Origin: JANPBY01 sp963805505
GTDB taxonomy: Bacteria; Actinomycetota; Actinomycetes; DATJPE01
Length of the DNA stretch: 64,000 bases
Direction: 5' to 3'
Assembly: GCA_963805505.1 (NCBI GenBank)
Contig: CAWDUP010000007.1
Coordinates: 620,001 to 684,000 of the forward strand
Part shown: positions 1-9,256 of the stretch, piece after piece
Layout: each line of letters begins with the position of its first letter
Position numbering within the stretch: position 1 is the stretch's first letter
Position numbers and translations under genes: made by a program
The notes under the pieces: generated by a model
The model's database searches: none
Seen by the model: only the letters and a program-made list of their open reading frames with translations
Told to the model about the DNA's origin: nothing

Positions 1-798
1 TAGGTATTCCATCGCCTGATGGATCCCCCACAACCCACGACCGTCGACGTCGAGGTCACGACCGACGGTCGAACCGGTCGCGACGACAACCGCGTCGTAG
101 CGGCGACGCAGATCCGGACCTGTCACATCAACGCCGACGTTGACGCCTGGGCGAAAGCGGGTCCCCTCGGCTTCCATCTGCTCAAGTCGGCGGTCGAGGT
201 GGCTCTTCTCCATCTTGAACTCAGGGATGCCGTACCGCAGCAGCCCCCCGAGCCGGTCGGCCCGCTCGTACACGGCGACGGTGTGGCCGGCGCGAGTCAG
301 CTGTTGGGCGGCAGCCAGGCCAGCAGGTCCGGAGCCGACCACTGCGATCGTCCGCCCGGAAAGGCGGCTCGGCGGCTGAGGAGGCAACCAGCCCTTCGCC
401 CATGCGCGATCCACGATCGACACCTCGACGGCCTTGATGGTGACGGGTTCGCCGTGACTTGCTTCCGAGGTGATCCCCACGACGCAGGCGCTCTCACAAG
501 GGGCCGGGCACAGACGCCCGGTGAACTCGGGAAAGTTGTTGGTCGCGTGGAGTCGCTCCGAGGCCTCTCGCCAGTTCCCTCGTCGGGCGAGGTCGTTCCA
601 CTCGGGGATGAGATTGCCCAGAGGGCAGCCTTGATGGCAGAAGGGAATGCCGCAGTCCATGCATCGTGCCGCCTGCTCTCGGACGGATTCTTCAGGCATG
701 GCCTCATAGACCTCATGCCAGTCCTGGATGCGGACATCGACCGGCCGGCGGCTGAAGTCTCTCCTCGGCGTCTTGAGGAACCCTGTGGGGTCAGCCAT
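1..798 (-). CDS. gltD: Glutamate synthase small subunit, 3' part cut by window edge
   Basis: Small (beta) subunit of NADPH glutamate synthase, which passes electrons from NADPH to the large subunit. The first 266 codons are visible, about half of the usual ~485; the gene runs off the left edge. The N-terminal half has the cysteine clusters expected for iron-sulfur centres (CMDCGIPFCHQGC and CPAPCESAC). These are followed by a GSGPAGLAAA dinucleotide-binding loop that starts the FAD domain. The ATG lies inside the end of gltB (8-bp overlap), so translation is probably coupled. Family assignment is secure. Confidence 0.95.
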   Translation of the reverse strand, partial: MADPTGFLKTPRRDFSRRPVDVRIQDWHEVYEAMPEESVREQAARCMDCGIPFCHQGCPLGNLIPEWNDLARRGNWREASERLHATNNFPEFTGRLCPAPCESACVVGITSEASHGEPVTIKAVEVSIVDRAWAKGWLPPQPPSRLSGRTIAVVGSGPAGLAAAQQLTRAGHTVAVYERADRLGGLLRYGIPEFKMEKSHLDRRLEQMEAEGTRFRPGVNVGVDVTGPDLRRRYDAVVVATGSTVGRDLDVDGRGLWGIHQAMEYL

Positions 799-3700
799 GG
801 ACGGCCTCCATCACGGCGACATCGACATCGACACCGGCGCGCTGCGCTTGCCTGCGCACGGCCAGAACCCGCTTGTAGTCCTTGGGCATGATCTTGGTGA
901 AACGTTCCAAGCCAGGGATCCCGGCCGCCGCCAGCTCCTGCGCCACCGTCGAGCCGGTCTCGTCGATGTGCCGGACGAGGAGATCGCTCAGCAAAGCGCG
1001 GCCCTCATCGTCGAGCGGGTCGAGGTCGACCATCTCCCGGTTGACCATTCGCCGATCGAGATCGAGCACATAGGCGATCCCGCCGCTCATGCCCGCTGCC
1101 AGGTTGCGTCCGGTGGGACCAAGGATGATGGCCCGCCCACCCGTCATGTACTCGCAGGCGTGGTCACCGACCCCTTCAACAACAGCGGTAGCTCCCGAGT
1201 TGCGCACGCAGAACCGCTCCCCGACGACGCCGCGCGCGAAGAACTCGCCTGACGTAGCGCCGTAGAGCAAGACGTTCCCCGCGATCACCTGCTCCTCGGG
1301 GACGAACGGTGCCGCACGGGATGGGCGCACCACGATGCGGCCGCCGGACAAGCCCTTCCCTACATAGTCGTTGGCGTCACCCTCCAGGCGCAACGTGATC
1401 CCGGACGGCAGGAACGCTCCGAACGACTGACCTGCCGATCCGAGGAAGGTGAGGTCGATCGTCGAGTCCGGCAGTCCCTTTCCGCCATACCTGCTTGTCA
1501 CCGCGTGGCCCAACATCGTGCCGACCGTCCGGTTGACGTTGCGCACCGGAAGCTGCGCGCGTACCGGCTCGCCCCGCTCGAGAGCCGGCTCGGCCAACGC
1601 AATGAGCTCGTGATCGAGGGCCTGATCCAGTCCGTGATCCTGCGTTCGGATCCGACGCCGTGGGGTATCTGGTGCGAGATCCGGCACATGCAGGATGGGA
1701 GCCAGGTCCAGCCCGCTCGCCTTCCAGTGGTCGACCGCCCGGACTGCGTCGATCAGCTCCACCTGACCGATCGCCTCCTCGAGGGAGCGCAGTCCAAGGG
1801 CAGCAAGGTGCTCACGCACCTCCTCGGCCAGGAAGGTGAAGAAGGTCTCGACGAACTCGGGGCGACCGGTGAACCGCGCGCGCAGGTCCGGATTCTGGGT
1901 GGCGACTCCGACCGGGCAGGTGTCGAGGTGGCAGACCCGCATCATCACGCAGCCGCTGACCACAAGGGGTGCGGTCGCGAAGCCGTACTCCTCAGCCCCC
2001 AGCAGTGCTGCGATCACGACGTCTCGACCCGTCTTCAGCTGACCGTCGGCCTGGACCACGATCCGGTCTCGTAGACCGTTGAGGAGCAAGGTCTGCTGCG
2101 CCTCTGCCAGGCCCAGCTCCCACGGCGCCCCAGCGTGCTTGAGCGACGTCATCGGCGCGGCACCAGTACCGCCGTCGTGCCCAGAGATCAGGACGACGTC
2201 GGCATGCGCCTTGGCCACTCCAGCAGCCACCGTTCCCACGCCGACCTCTGAGACCAGCTTGACGTGTACCCGGGCCTCTGGGTTGGCGTTCTTCAGGTCG
2301 TGGATCAGCTGGGCTAGATCCTCGATGGAGTAGATGTCGTGGTGCGGCGGGGGCGAGATCAGTCCCACCCCAGGGGTCGAGTGCCGGGTACGCGCCACCC
2401 ACGGGTAGACCTTGGAGCCCGGAAGCTGCCCCCCTTCCCCGGGCTTGGCGCCCTGAGCCATCTTGATCTGCAGATCGTCAGCGTTGACCAGGTATTCGCT
2501 GGTGACACCGAAGCGGCCGCTGGCGACCTGCTTGACGGCCGAACGCTTGGAGTCGCCGTTGGGCATGGGGTCGAAGCGCTCGGGATCCTCACCGCCCTCG
2601 CCCGTGTTGGACTTTCCCCCCAGCCGGTTCATGGCGATGGCCAAGGTCTCGTGCGCCTCTTGGCTGATCGAGCCGTAAGACATCGCACCCGTCGAGAACC
2701 GAGCGACGATTGATTCGACGGGCTCGACCTCCTCGATGGGGACGGTGGGCCGGACACCGGTGCGCAGCTGGAACATCCCTCGCAACGTCATCAGTCGCTC
2801 GGCCTGCTCATCCACCCGGCGGGTGTAGTCACGAAATACGTCGTAGCGTTTGGCCCGAGTTGCGTGCTGCAGGCGGAACACCGTCTCGGGGTCGAACAGG
2901 TGCGGCTCCCCCTCACGACGCCATTGATATTCGCCACCTACCTCCAACCGACGGTGCGCGGGGTGAATCCCACTGGTCGGGTAGGCGTCTGCGTGCCGGC
3001 GTGTCACCTCGGCTGCCAGCACATCGATCCCGACACCGCCCAACGCCGAGCTCGTCCCGGTGAACCAACGGTCCACCAGCTCGTGGGACAGGCCAACCGC
3101 CTGGAAGACCTGAGCTCCTCGATAGGACGCCACCGTCGAGATGCCCATCTTGGACATGACCTTCAGCACGCCCTTGCCTAGCGCCTTGATCAGATTGCGG
3201 ATCGCCTGCTCCGGCGTGACATCGCCAAGAGCGCCGCTTCTGGCCAGGTCTTCGGCGCTTTCCATGGCCAGGTAAGGATTGACCGCGGCAGCGCCGTACC
3301 CGATCAGCAGTGCCACATGATGCACCTCGCGTACGTCTCCGGCCTCCACCAGCAGGGACACGTGACTGCGCTGCTTGGTTCGGGTGAGGTGATGGTGCAC
3401 TGCGGACGTCAGGAGCAACGACGGGATCGGGGCCATGTCCGGCCCAGAGTCACGGTCGGACAAGACGAGGAACCTGGTCCCCGATTCGATCGCAGCTGAC
3501 ACCTCGGCACAGATCGCATCAAGGCGGCTCTCGAGGCCTACTCCGGACCCGGCTACGGGGTAGAGGCCGGAGACCCGGAGGCTGGCGAATCCGGGCAGGT
3601 CACCGTCAGCGTTGATATGGATGATCTTGGCGAGCTCGTCGTTGTCGATGACCGGGAACGGCAAGACCACCTGGCGGCACGATGCCGGACCAGGGGCCAG

Positions 3701-5326
3701 GATGTTTCCTTCTGGCCCGATCAGGGTGCCGAGCGAGGTGACGAGCTCCTCGCGGATCGCGTCCAACGGCGGGTTGGTCACCTGAGCGAACAGCTGGCTG
3801 AAGTAGTCGAACAGCAGCCGTGGTCGGTGCGACAGGACCGCGATCGGGGTGTCCGTGCCCATGGACCCGATCGGCTCGACCGCAGTCCTCGCCATTGGCC
3901 CGAGCAGGACGCGCAGCTCCTCCTCGGTGTAACCAAAGGCCTGCTGACGCCGCACGACGCTGGCGTGAGTGTGGACCACGTGCTCGCGCTCGGGAAGGTC
4001 CTCGAGGTGGATCAGGCCGGCGTGCAACCACTCGTCGTAGGGGTGCTCAGCGGCTAGGTCGGCCTTGATCTCGTCGTCCTCGACGATGCGCCCGGCCTCG
4101 GTGTCGACGAGGAACATCCTGCCCGGCTGCAACCGTCCCTTGCGCACCACGGTGGCGGGGTCGAGATCGAGGACCCCCACCTCCGATGCCAAGACGACGA
4201 GCCCGTCGTCGGTGACCCAGAACCGCCCGGGGCGCAGCCCGTTGCGATCGAGCACCGCACCGATCAAGGTGCCATCGGTGAAGGTGATGCAGGCCGGGCC
4301 ATCCCAGGGCTCCATCAGCGTGGCGTGGAACTGGTAGAACGCGCGTCGGGCCGGGTCCATCGTTGCGTGGTTCTCCCACGCCTCCGGGATCATCATCAAC
4401 ACGGCGTGCGGAAGGGATCGGCCGCCGAGGTGCAGCAGCTCGAGTGCCTCGTCGAAGGACGCCGAATCGCTCAGCTCAGGGGTGCACACCGGGAAGAGAT
4501 GTTCCAGGTCGCCAGGAATCAGGTCGCTCACCAGCTGCGACTCGCGAGCCCGCATCCAGTTGCGATTTCCACGAACAGTGTTGATCTCGCCGTTGTGGGC
4601 GACGTAGCGATAGGGATGCGCCAGCGGCCAGGACGGGAACGTGTTGGTAGAGAACCTCGAGTGCACCAACGCAAGTGCACTGGCGAAGCGCTCGTCCTCC
4701 AGGTCGCGGAAGAACTCACTGAGCTGCTCAGTGGTCAGCATCCCCTTGTAGACCAGGGTCCTGGCCGACAGCGAGGCGAAGTAGACGCCCAGCTCCGACT
4801 CCGCGCGCCGGCGGAGGCGGTAGGCGCTGCGTTCCAGCGCCATCCCCACCGCCCGACCGCCGGTGGTGGCGACGAACAGCTGACGCAGGACCGGCATCGT
4901 GTCCAACGCGCTGCGCCCGACGCTTGTCGTGTCAACCGGAAGATCGCGCCAACCCAGAACCGTGAGCCTTTCGTCCTCGGCCAGCGCCTCGATCTCGGAG
5001 GTGGCAGCATCGGGATCACCGGGAGGGAGAAAGGCGATGCCCACGGCGTAAGTGCCGGGTCCGGGCAGCTCGAAGTCCACGACCGCACGCAAGAAGGCAT
5101 CGGGGACCTGCACCAAGATCCCGGCACCGTCGCCGCTGGCGGGGTCGGAACCGGCGGCACCTCGGTGCTCGAGGTTGCGCAATGCCGTGAGTGCTTGCTC
5201 GACGATCGTCCGAGAGGCGGCCCCGGTGAGGGTGGCGACAAACGCGACACCGCATGCGTCGTGCTCGTCAGCGGGGCGATAGAGCCCGCGTTGCTCGGGA
5301 ACGGCCGATGGCAGAGCCCAGGTCAT
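791..5326 (-). CDS. gltB: Glutamate synthase large subunit
   Basis: Large (alpha) subunit of glutamate synthase (GOGAT), converting glutamine plus 2-oxoglutarate to two glutamates; 1511 aa, normal for the family. The N-terminal class-II amidotransferase has its nucleophile at Cys25 (DACGVAF) after a short propeptide. The central and FMN domains follow. The 3Fe-4S cysteines are seen in CVMMRVCHLDTCPVG and the C-terminal beta-helix domain is present. The frame is open 41 codons further upstream, but I chose the ATG preceded by GAGGAG six bases away. It forms an operon with gltD. Confidence 0.96.
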   Translation of the reverse strand: MTWALPSAVPEQRGLYRPADEHDACGVAFVATLTGAASRTIVEQALTALRNLEHRGAAGSDPASGDGAGILVQVPDAFLRAVVDFELPGPGTYAVGIAFLPPGDPDAATSEIEALAEDERLTVLGWRDLPVDTTSVGRSALDTMPVLRQLFVATTGGRAVGMALERSAYRLRRRAESELGVYFASLSARTLVYKGMLTTEQLSEFFRDLEDERFASALALVHSRFSTNTFPSWPLAHPYRYVAHNGEINTVRGNRNWMRARESQLVSDLIPGDLEHLFPVCTPELSDSASFDEALELLHLGGRSLPHAVLMMIPEAWENHATMDPARRAFYQFHATLMEPWDGPACITFTDGTLIGAVLDRNGLRPGRFWVTDDGLVVLASEVGVLDLDPATVVRKGRLQPGRMFLVDTEAGRIVEDDEIKADLAAEHPYDEWLHAGLIHLEDLPEREHVVHTHASVVRRQQAFGYTEEELRVLLGPMARTAVEPIGSMGTDTPIAVLSHRPRLLFDYFSQLFAQVTNPPLDAIREELVTSLGTLIGPEGNILAPGPASCRQVVLPFPVIDNDELAKIIHINADGDLPGFASLRVSGLYPVAGSGVGLESRLDAICAEVSAAIESGTRFLVLSDRDSGPDMAPIPSLLLTSAVHHHLTRTKQRSHVSLLVEAGDVREVHHVALLIGYGAAAVNPYLAMESAEDLARSGALGDVTPEQAIRNLIKALGKGVLKVMSKMGISTVASYRGAQVFQAVGLSHELVDRWFTGTSSALGGVGIDVLAAEVTRRHADAYPTSGIHPAHRRLEVGGEYQWRREGEPHLFDPETVFRLQHATRAKRYDVFRDYTRRVDEQAERLMTLRGMFQLRTGVRPTVPIEEVEPVESIVARFSTGAMSYGSISQEAHETLAIAMNRLGGKSNTGEGGEDPERFDPMPNGDSKRSAVKQVASGRFGVTSEYLVNADDLQIKMAQGAKPGEGGQLPGSKVYPWVARTRHSTPGVGLISPPPHHDIYSIEDLAQLIHDLKNANPEARVHVKLVSEVGVGTVAAGVAKAHADVVLISGHDGGTGAAPMTSLKHAGAPWELGLAEAQQTLLLNGLRDRIVVQADGQLKTGRDVVIAALLGAEEYGFATAPLVVSGCVMMRVCHLDTCPVGVATQNPDLRARFTGRPEFVETFFTFLAEEVREHLAALGLRSLEEAIGQVELIDAVRAVDHWKASGLDLAPILHVPDLAPDTPRRRIRTQDHGLDQALDHELIALAEPALERGEPVRAQLPVRNVNRTVGTMLGHAVTSRYGGKGLPDSTIDLTFLGSAGQSFGAFLPSGITLRLEGDANDYVGKGLSGGRIVVRPSRAAPFVPEEQVIAGNVLLYGATSGEFFARGVVGERFCVRNSGATAVVEGVGDHACEYMTGGRAIILGPTGRNLAAGMSGGIAYVLDLDRRMVNREMVDLDPLDDEGRALLSDLLVRHIDETGSTVAQELAAAGIPGLERFTKIMPKDYKRVLAVRRQAQRAGVDVDVAVMEAVHG

Positions 5327-5365
5327 CAGTGCTCCTCGTCGTCTCGCCACGATCACGGTGTTCTT

Positions 5366-5395
5366 GCTGCGCAGCCAGCGGAACGCTCGCTGCGC
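5366..5395 (-). promoter_or_regulatory. Hairpin in the gltB leader
   Basis: A 7-bp perfect inverted repeat (GCGCAGC at 5369-5375 and GCTGCGC at 5389-5395, 13-nt loop) lies in the leader of about 95 nt between a candidate -10 box (TAGTCT, complement of 5427-5432) and the gltB ATG. There is no T-run, so it is not an obvious terminator. A regulatory role is inference only. Confidence 0.3.
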
Positions 5396-5426
5396 GGGAG
5401 GGACGACGTTGGCCCTGGGACTCGGG

Positions 5427-5432
5427 AGACTA
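5427..5432 (-). promoter_or_regulatory. Candidate gltBD -10 box
   Basis: TAGTCT on the minus strand, about 100 bp upstream of the gltB start. It fits the actinobacterial TANNNT -10 pattern. No convincing -35 element is visible. Confidence 0.35.
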
Positions 5433-5461
5433 ACAGAGGCCCAAGTCATTGCGTCGGAAGA

Positions 5462-6166
5462 TCACACGGCGACACCCACCAGGTCGCCAACCAGATAGGT
5501 GAGACCGGCGGCAGCCAGTCCGAACGCGAGCTGCCGCAATCCAGAGAACCACCACGAACGAGCGGTGACCCGGGACACGAGCGCGCCGGCCCCGAACAAG
5601 CCCACGGATGCGAGGACGAGAGCGGGCCACAAGGTGGTTGCTCCCAGCAGATAGGGCAGAAGAGGGATCAACGCCCCGATCGAGAATGCGACGAACGAGG
5701 AACCCGCTGCGACAAAGGGACTGGCCAGCTGTCCGGGATCAACGCCGAGCTCGAGCATGGCGTGCACCCGCACGGCGCGTTCTGGGTCCACCGAGATCTG
5801 CTCCGCGACTAGCGCGGCAAGCTCCGGATCGACCCCGCGATCGACGTAGGTCTGGGCCAGCTCGTCGAGCTCGGCTTCGGGGCGCCGGGCGATCTCAGCC
5901 CGCTCGACGTCCACCTCGCGTTCGGTGAGCTCGTTCTGCGACTTGACCGAGACGTACTCACCGGCAGCCATCGAGAATGCCCCGGCAGCGAGCCCAGCCA
6001 CACCAGCCAATGCCACCGTTGAGGCCGCAGCCGACCCGCCTGCCATGCCGGAGATCAAGGCGAAGTTGGAGACCAGTCCGTCCATGGCTCCGAAGACCGA
6101 GGCGCGCAGCCAGCCGCCGCTGACGTCTTGGTGGTCGTGGTGGACCTCAGCGGATGGTTCGCTCAC
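5462..6166 (-). CDS. VIT1/CCC1-family transporter
   Basis: Predicted membrane protein of the VIT1/CCC1 family, whose characterised members move iron or manganese out of the cytoplasm; 234 aa. The N-terminal GAMDGLVSNFALISG helix and the following AAGEYVSVKSQNELTEREV helix end match the family. A charged cytoplasmic domain occupies about residues 75-145 and three helices are at the C-terminus. GTG start, with a 4-bp GTGA overlap with the lgt stop, so it is co-translated with lgt. The metal specificity cannot be read from sequence. Confidence 0.85.
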   Translation of the reverse strand: MSEPSAEVHHDHQDVSGGWLRASVFGAMDGLVSNFALISGMAGGSAAASTVALAGVAGLAAGAFSMAAGEYVSVKSQNELTEREVDVERAEIARRPEAELDELAQTYVDRGVDPELAALVAEQISVDPERAVRVHAMLELGVDPGQLASPFVAAGSSFVAFSIGALIPLLPYLLGATTLWPALVLASVGLFGAGALVSRVTARSWWFSGLRQLAFGLAAAGLTYLVGDLVGVAV

Positions 6167-7029
6167 GGATCCCCTGCCTCGACATCGACGACGGATGGCT
6201 TCTCCCGCGCTGGCTCGACCTCAGTCTCTCGTCCTGGTCTGAGCCGCGAAGAGACGATCAGGTAGGTCAGCGCGCCGAGGAAGACCACCGCGCTGACCCA
6301 CACGTTGATCCGCACGCCACCCAGCGTGTTCGCTGTGTCGATACGCACAGTCTCGATGACACCCCGACCGACCGTGTAGAGCATGACGTACAGAGCGAAC
6401 ACGCGTCCATGGCCCATTCGGAAGCGCCGATCGGCCCAGATCACGAGCGCAGCGACGAAGATCAGCCACAACGACTCATACAGGAAGGTCGGATGGAACG
6501 TCGCGAAGTTCGCATAGCCCGCAGGTCGATGCTCAACGTCGATCTCGAGGCCCCAAGGCAGATCGGTGGGGCGGCCGAACAGCTCCTGGTTGAACCAGTT
6601 GCCCCAGCGACCGATCGCCTGTGCAAGCGCCAGACCTGGCGCCAATGCATCGCCGAAGGGCGGCAGCGGGATCCCTCGCCTCCGACAGCCGATCCAGGCG
6701 CCTAGCGCACCCAGGGTCACCGCACCCCAGATGCCCAGCCCGCCGTTCCAGATCTTGAGCGCATCCACGGGGTTGCCGCCCTCGCCGAAGTACGCCTGCG
6801 GGCTGGTGATCACGTGATAGAGCCGACCGCCGACGATCCCGAAAGGAACCGCCCAGATCGCCACATCGCCCACCGTGCCCGCCGCACCGCCGCGAGCCTG
6901 CCAGCGCCGGTCAGTCAGCCAGACCGCGACGAGGATGCCGAGGATGATGCACAAGGCGTAGGCGCGAAGGGGGACCGGTCCCAGGTGCCAGACCCCTTGG
7001 TCCGGGCTCGGGATGGACAGCAGGTGCAT
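6163..7029 (-). CDS. lgt: Prolipoprotein diacylglyceryl transferase
   Basis: Lgt transfers diacylglycerol to the lipobox cysteine of prolipoproteins at the cytoplasmic membrane; 288 aa. The signature GRWGNWFNQELFGRPT sits at about residues 140-155, and several membrane helices surround it. The C-terminus has a charged tail of about 30 residues. It lies 11 bp downstream of the DsbA-like gene. Two genes further upstream is a lipoprotein (SCO1-like) that would be its substrate. Confidence 0.95.
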   Translation of the reverse strand: MHLLSIPSPDQGVWHLGPVPLRAYALCIILGILVAVWLTDRRWQARGGAAGTVGDVAIWAVPFGIVGGRLYHVITSPQAYFGEGGNPVDALKIWNGGLGIWGAVTLGALGAWIGCRRRGIPLPPFGDALAPGLALAQAIGRWGNWFNQELFGRPTDLPWGLEIDVEHRPAGYANFATFHPTFLYESLWLIFVAALVIWADRRFRMGHGRVFALYVMLYTVGRGVIETVRIDTANTLGGVRINVWVSAVVFLGALTYLIVSSRLRPGRETEVEPAREKPSVVDVEAGDP

Positions 7030-7040
7030 CCGAGGCCGAC

Positions 7041-7811
7041 TCAGCCACCCGCCGCAGAGGTGATGGCGGCGGTGAGGGCCTGTGGATCCTTCAGCACATC
7101 TGCTGGCACCGGGTTGCCGTTGAGAAGCACCGTGGGAGTGCTGGAGATTCCGGCGGTCGCACCAGCCTTGGCCACCGAGGACACGTAGTCCCGGTAGGTC
7201 GTGTCGTTCACGCAGGACTCGAAGGTCGGCATGGCCTCGGCCGAAACTCCCGCATCGGTCCCGAACTGGATGAGCTGTTCGTCGGTGTAGCCCGTGCCCT
7301 CTTCAGCGGGTTGATTCGCGTAGACCGTGTCGTGATAGGCGCCTTGGACGCCGGCGTCCGCGGAGCACGCGAAAGCGTTCGCGGCGCGCGAGGAGGAGTC
7401 GTTGCGCAGATTGCCGTCAAGGAACGACAGCATGTGATAGTTGACGATCACCTCGTTGGCCGAGGCCAACCCCGCCACCGTGCTCCCGGTTGCGTCCTCC
7501 ACGGCCTTGCACGCCGGGCACTGGAAGTCCTCCCAGTAGTCGAGCACCGGTACCCCCGTGGTGTCCGGGTTGCGGACGATGGGTCCTCCGGCTTCGGTCA
7601 CGGTGGCCGGCAGCGCTGCATCGGTGGTGTCGTTGCGGCTGGACTGAATCGCGATCCCGGTCGCCACGACGACACCCAGAACGACGACGATCCCGACGAC
7701 GGTCACGATGCGCCGCTGACGTGCGTCCTTGGCGGCCTGGGCCGCCCGGTCGGCCGCCAGCTTTTCGCGCCGTGCCGTCTTGGTGTCCTTGGCCGGGTTG
7801 TTCTTACCCAT
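7041..7811 (-). CDS. Membrane-anchored DsbA-like thioredoxin-fold protein
   Basis: 256 aa: a lysine/alanine-rich cytoplasmic N-terminus, one membrane helix at about residues 34-57, then an extracytoplasmic thioredoxin fold. The fold has an active-site CPAC (Cys98 and Cys101), and GISSTPTVLLNG supplies the cis-proline loop. This is the DsbA/MTB DsbA-like layout (thioredoxin_4 family). It is probably an oxidoreductase for exported proteins. The neighbours (MauE-like and SCO1-like genes upstream, lgt downstream) support a membrane thiol or cofactor-assembly role. Confidence 0.85.
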   Translation of the reverse strand: MGKNNPAKDTKTARREKLAADRAAQAAKDARQRRIVTVVGIVVVLGVVVATGIAIQSSRNDTTDAALPATVTEAGGPIVRNPDTTGVPVLDYWEDFQCPACKAVEDATGSTVAGLASANEVIVNYHMLSFLDGNLRNDSSSRAANAFACSADAGVQGAYHDTVYANQPAEEGTGYTDEQLIQFGTDAGVSAEAMPTFESCVNDTTYRDYVSSVAKAGATAGISSTPTVLLNGNPVPADVLKDPQALTAAITSAAGG

Positions 7812-7871
7812 CAGCGGCTCGCTCCGTTGTCGATCGGGTCGTCGGGTTGGGGTCGGTGGGTGAGGGTCGAG

Positions 7872-8525
7872 TCAGTCGGTCAGTCTGGAGTGGATGTCCA
7901 TGCTCTCAGGCGAAGCACTCCGTCGCTCACCCGGATCGTCCACGTCGTCCACGTCGTCCACGTCGTCCATGTCGTCCGCGTCGTCCGCGTCGTCCGCATC
8001 CTCGATCAACTCGTCGATGAGGCCGTGCGAGGCGGTGCCGAACCAACCGAGCCGATCGACGGCCCAAAGGCTGGCAGGGAAGACGACCAGCCAACAGGCC
8101 AGCCCCAAAAAGAGCAGGTCTCGCAAGATCTCAGGCAAGTAGGCAGGGTCCTCGGTCGCTCCCCCGCCGCCGAAACAACCGCAGTCGATGCTCAGCCCGC
8201 GCGCCCACGCCGAGGAAACAGCTGCGATGAAAACCACCATCAAGACACCGGCGGTCGCTGCCGATGCGCGCGTTGCGAGACCGATCACCAGGAGCAGTCC
8301 GAGCATGATCTCAAAGAATGGAAGGCCGTAGCCGACGATCGTCGCGAGGCCTTCGGGGAGGATCTGATACGCGCTCACCGCGGTGATCGCCGCATTGGGG
8401 TCGGCGACCTTGAGCGCGCCCGCCGAGATGAGTACCAGCCCAAGGGCGACCCGCGCGACCAGCGAGAGAACCCGTTGGGCCAGGCCGCCGGTAAAGCCCT
8501 GCTCGATCGCAGACTGGGTCGTCAT
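7872..8525 (-). CDS. MauE/DoxX-like membrane protein with Asp-rich tail
   Basis: 217 aa, four predicted membrane helices, and a DCGCFG motif (Cys115, Cys117) typical of the MauE branch of DoxX-like proteins. Such proteins are thought to carry reducing or oxidising equivalents across the membrane. The start ATG overlaps the SCO1-like stop by 4 bp (ATGA), so the two are coupled. The tail (about residues 172-200) is almost entirely Asp with Ala, Val or Met, encoded by 9-bp repeats. The frame stays open upstream but only as antisense-like sequence inside the previous gene. Confidence 0.8.
   Translation of the reverse strand: MTTQSAIEQGFTGGLAQRVLSLVARVALGLVLISAGALKVADPNAAITAVSAYQILPEGLATIVGYGLPFFEIMLGLLLVIGLATRASAATAGVLMVVFIAAVSSAWARGLSIDCGCFGGGGATEDPAYLPEILRDLLFLGLACWLVVFPASLWAVDRLGWFGTASHGLIDELIEDADDADDADDMDDVDDVDDVDDPGERRSASPESMDIHSRLTD
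7937..8000 (-). repeat. 9-bp tandem repeat coding for DDA/DDV/DDM
   Basis: About seven in-frame copies of a 9-bp unit (gtcgtccac and close variants on the plus strand) encode the aspartate-rich tail of the MauE-like protein. The unit length is a multiple of three, so gain or loss of copies keeps the frame. Confidence 0.85.
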
Positions 8526-9187
8526 GCGCTCGAGGCTAACCGGGACACATCCGCCCGCATGGCAGCGACAGGCGTTCCGGGGACCCAGACCACACATGCG
8601 CCGTGCGGCCCGAAACCGATGATCTGGGCCCCATGCCCGACCTCGTAGCCGGCTTTGACGTCGGTGGTACCGGTCAGGGCGACACCCATCTGCGCTGCGG
8701 CGGCTTCGATCGTCGGCAGGTCTGCGGTGAGACCAACGATCGTCGGGTCGAAGCGATCGAGGTAGCTGCGGATGACCTGCGGCGAGTCCCGGTCTGGATC
8801 GACGGTGATCCACACCACCTGCGTACGGCTGCGGACACCGGGGTCGACCCGACGCAGGGCGGCCACCAGGTCAGCGAGTTGGGCACTGCACACATCCGGA
8901 CAAGATGTGTATCCGAAGAAGACCAGAGTGACCGGGCGAGTCGCCCCGTCCTGGAACGTCCATGGAGCACCGGCGGTGTCGGTGAAGGAGCTGGTTGGCC
9001 ACGGGTAGGCCGGATCGACGAAGGAGCCGTCGAAGCCGTGATCGTCATTGAGATTCACCACGGTGCCCGCGGCCCCGGTCGTGTCACTTCCCGCGCAGGA
9101 CGCGAGGGTCAACGCCAGTACGGTCAATGAAGCCGCCAAGGCCCAGCGTCGACGGTGGGCGCCCCCGGCGCCCAGAAGTCGGGTCAC
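8522..9187 (-). CDS. SCO1/SenC-family lipoprotein
   Basis: 221 aa lipoprotein: the signal peptide ends in LASC (lipid-modified Cys31). A thioredoxin-like domain follows with the copper-binding CPDVC (Cys96, Cys100) and a downstream His185 in the expected position. SCO1/SenC proteins deliver copper to the CuA site of cytochrome c oxidase or act as thiol reductases. GTG start. It is the first gene of a run with the MauE-like and DsbA-like genes, 69 bp after trpA. Confidence 0.88.
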   Translation of the reverse strand: MTRLLGAGGAHRRRWALAASLTVLALTLASCAGSDTTGAAGTVVNLNDDHGFDGSFVDPAYPWPTSSFTDTAGAPWTFQDGATRPVTLVFFGYTSCPDVCSAQLADLVAALRRVDPGVRSRTQVVWITVDPDRDSPQVIRSYLDRFDPTIVGLTADLPTIEAAAAQMGVALTGTTDVKAGYEVGHGAQIIGFGPHGACVVWVPGTPVAAMRADVSRLASSA

Positions 9188-9256
9188 GCCAGGTTGAGCG
9201 TCCGGAGGCCGGCGAAAGTTCCCGACCTACCTGCGCCCACCGGTTGCCGATGCCCG

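Noticed and set aside
4325..5812. 495-aa open frame on the plus strand
   Set aside because: Antisense to gltB; low-complexity, no domain, and gltB is certain. High GC produces such frames.
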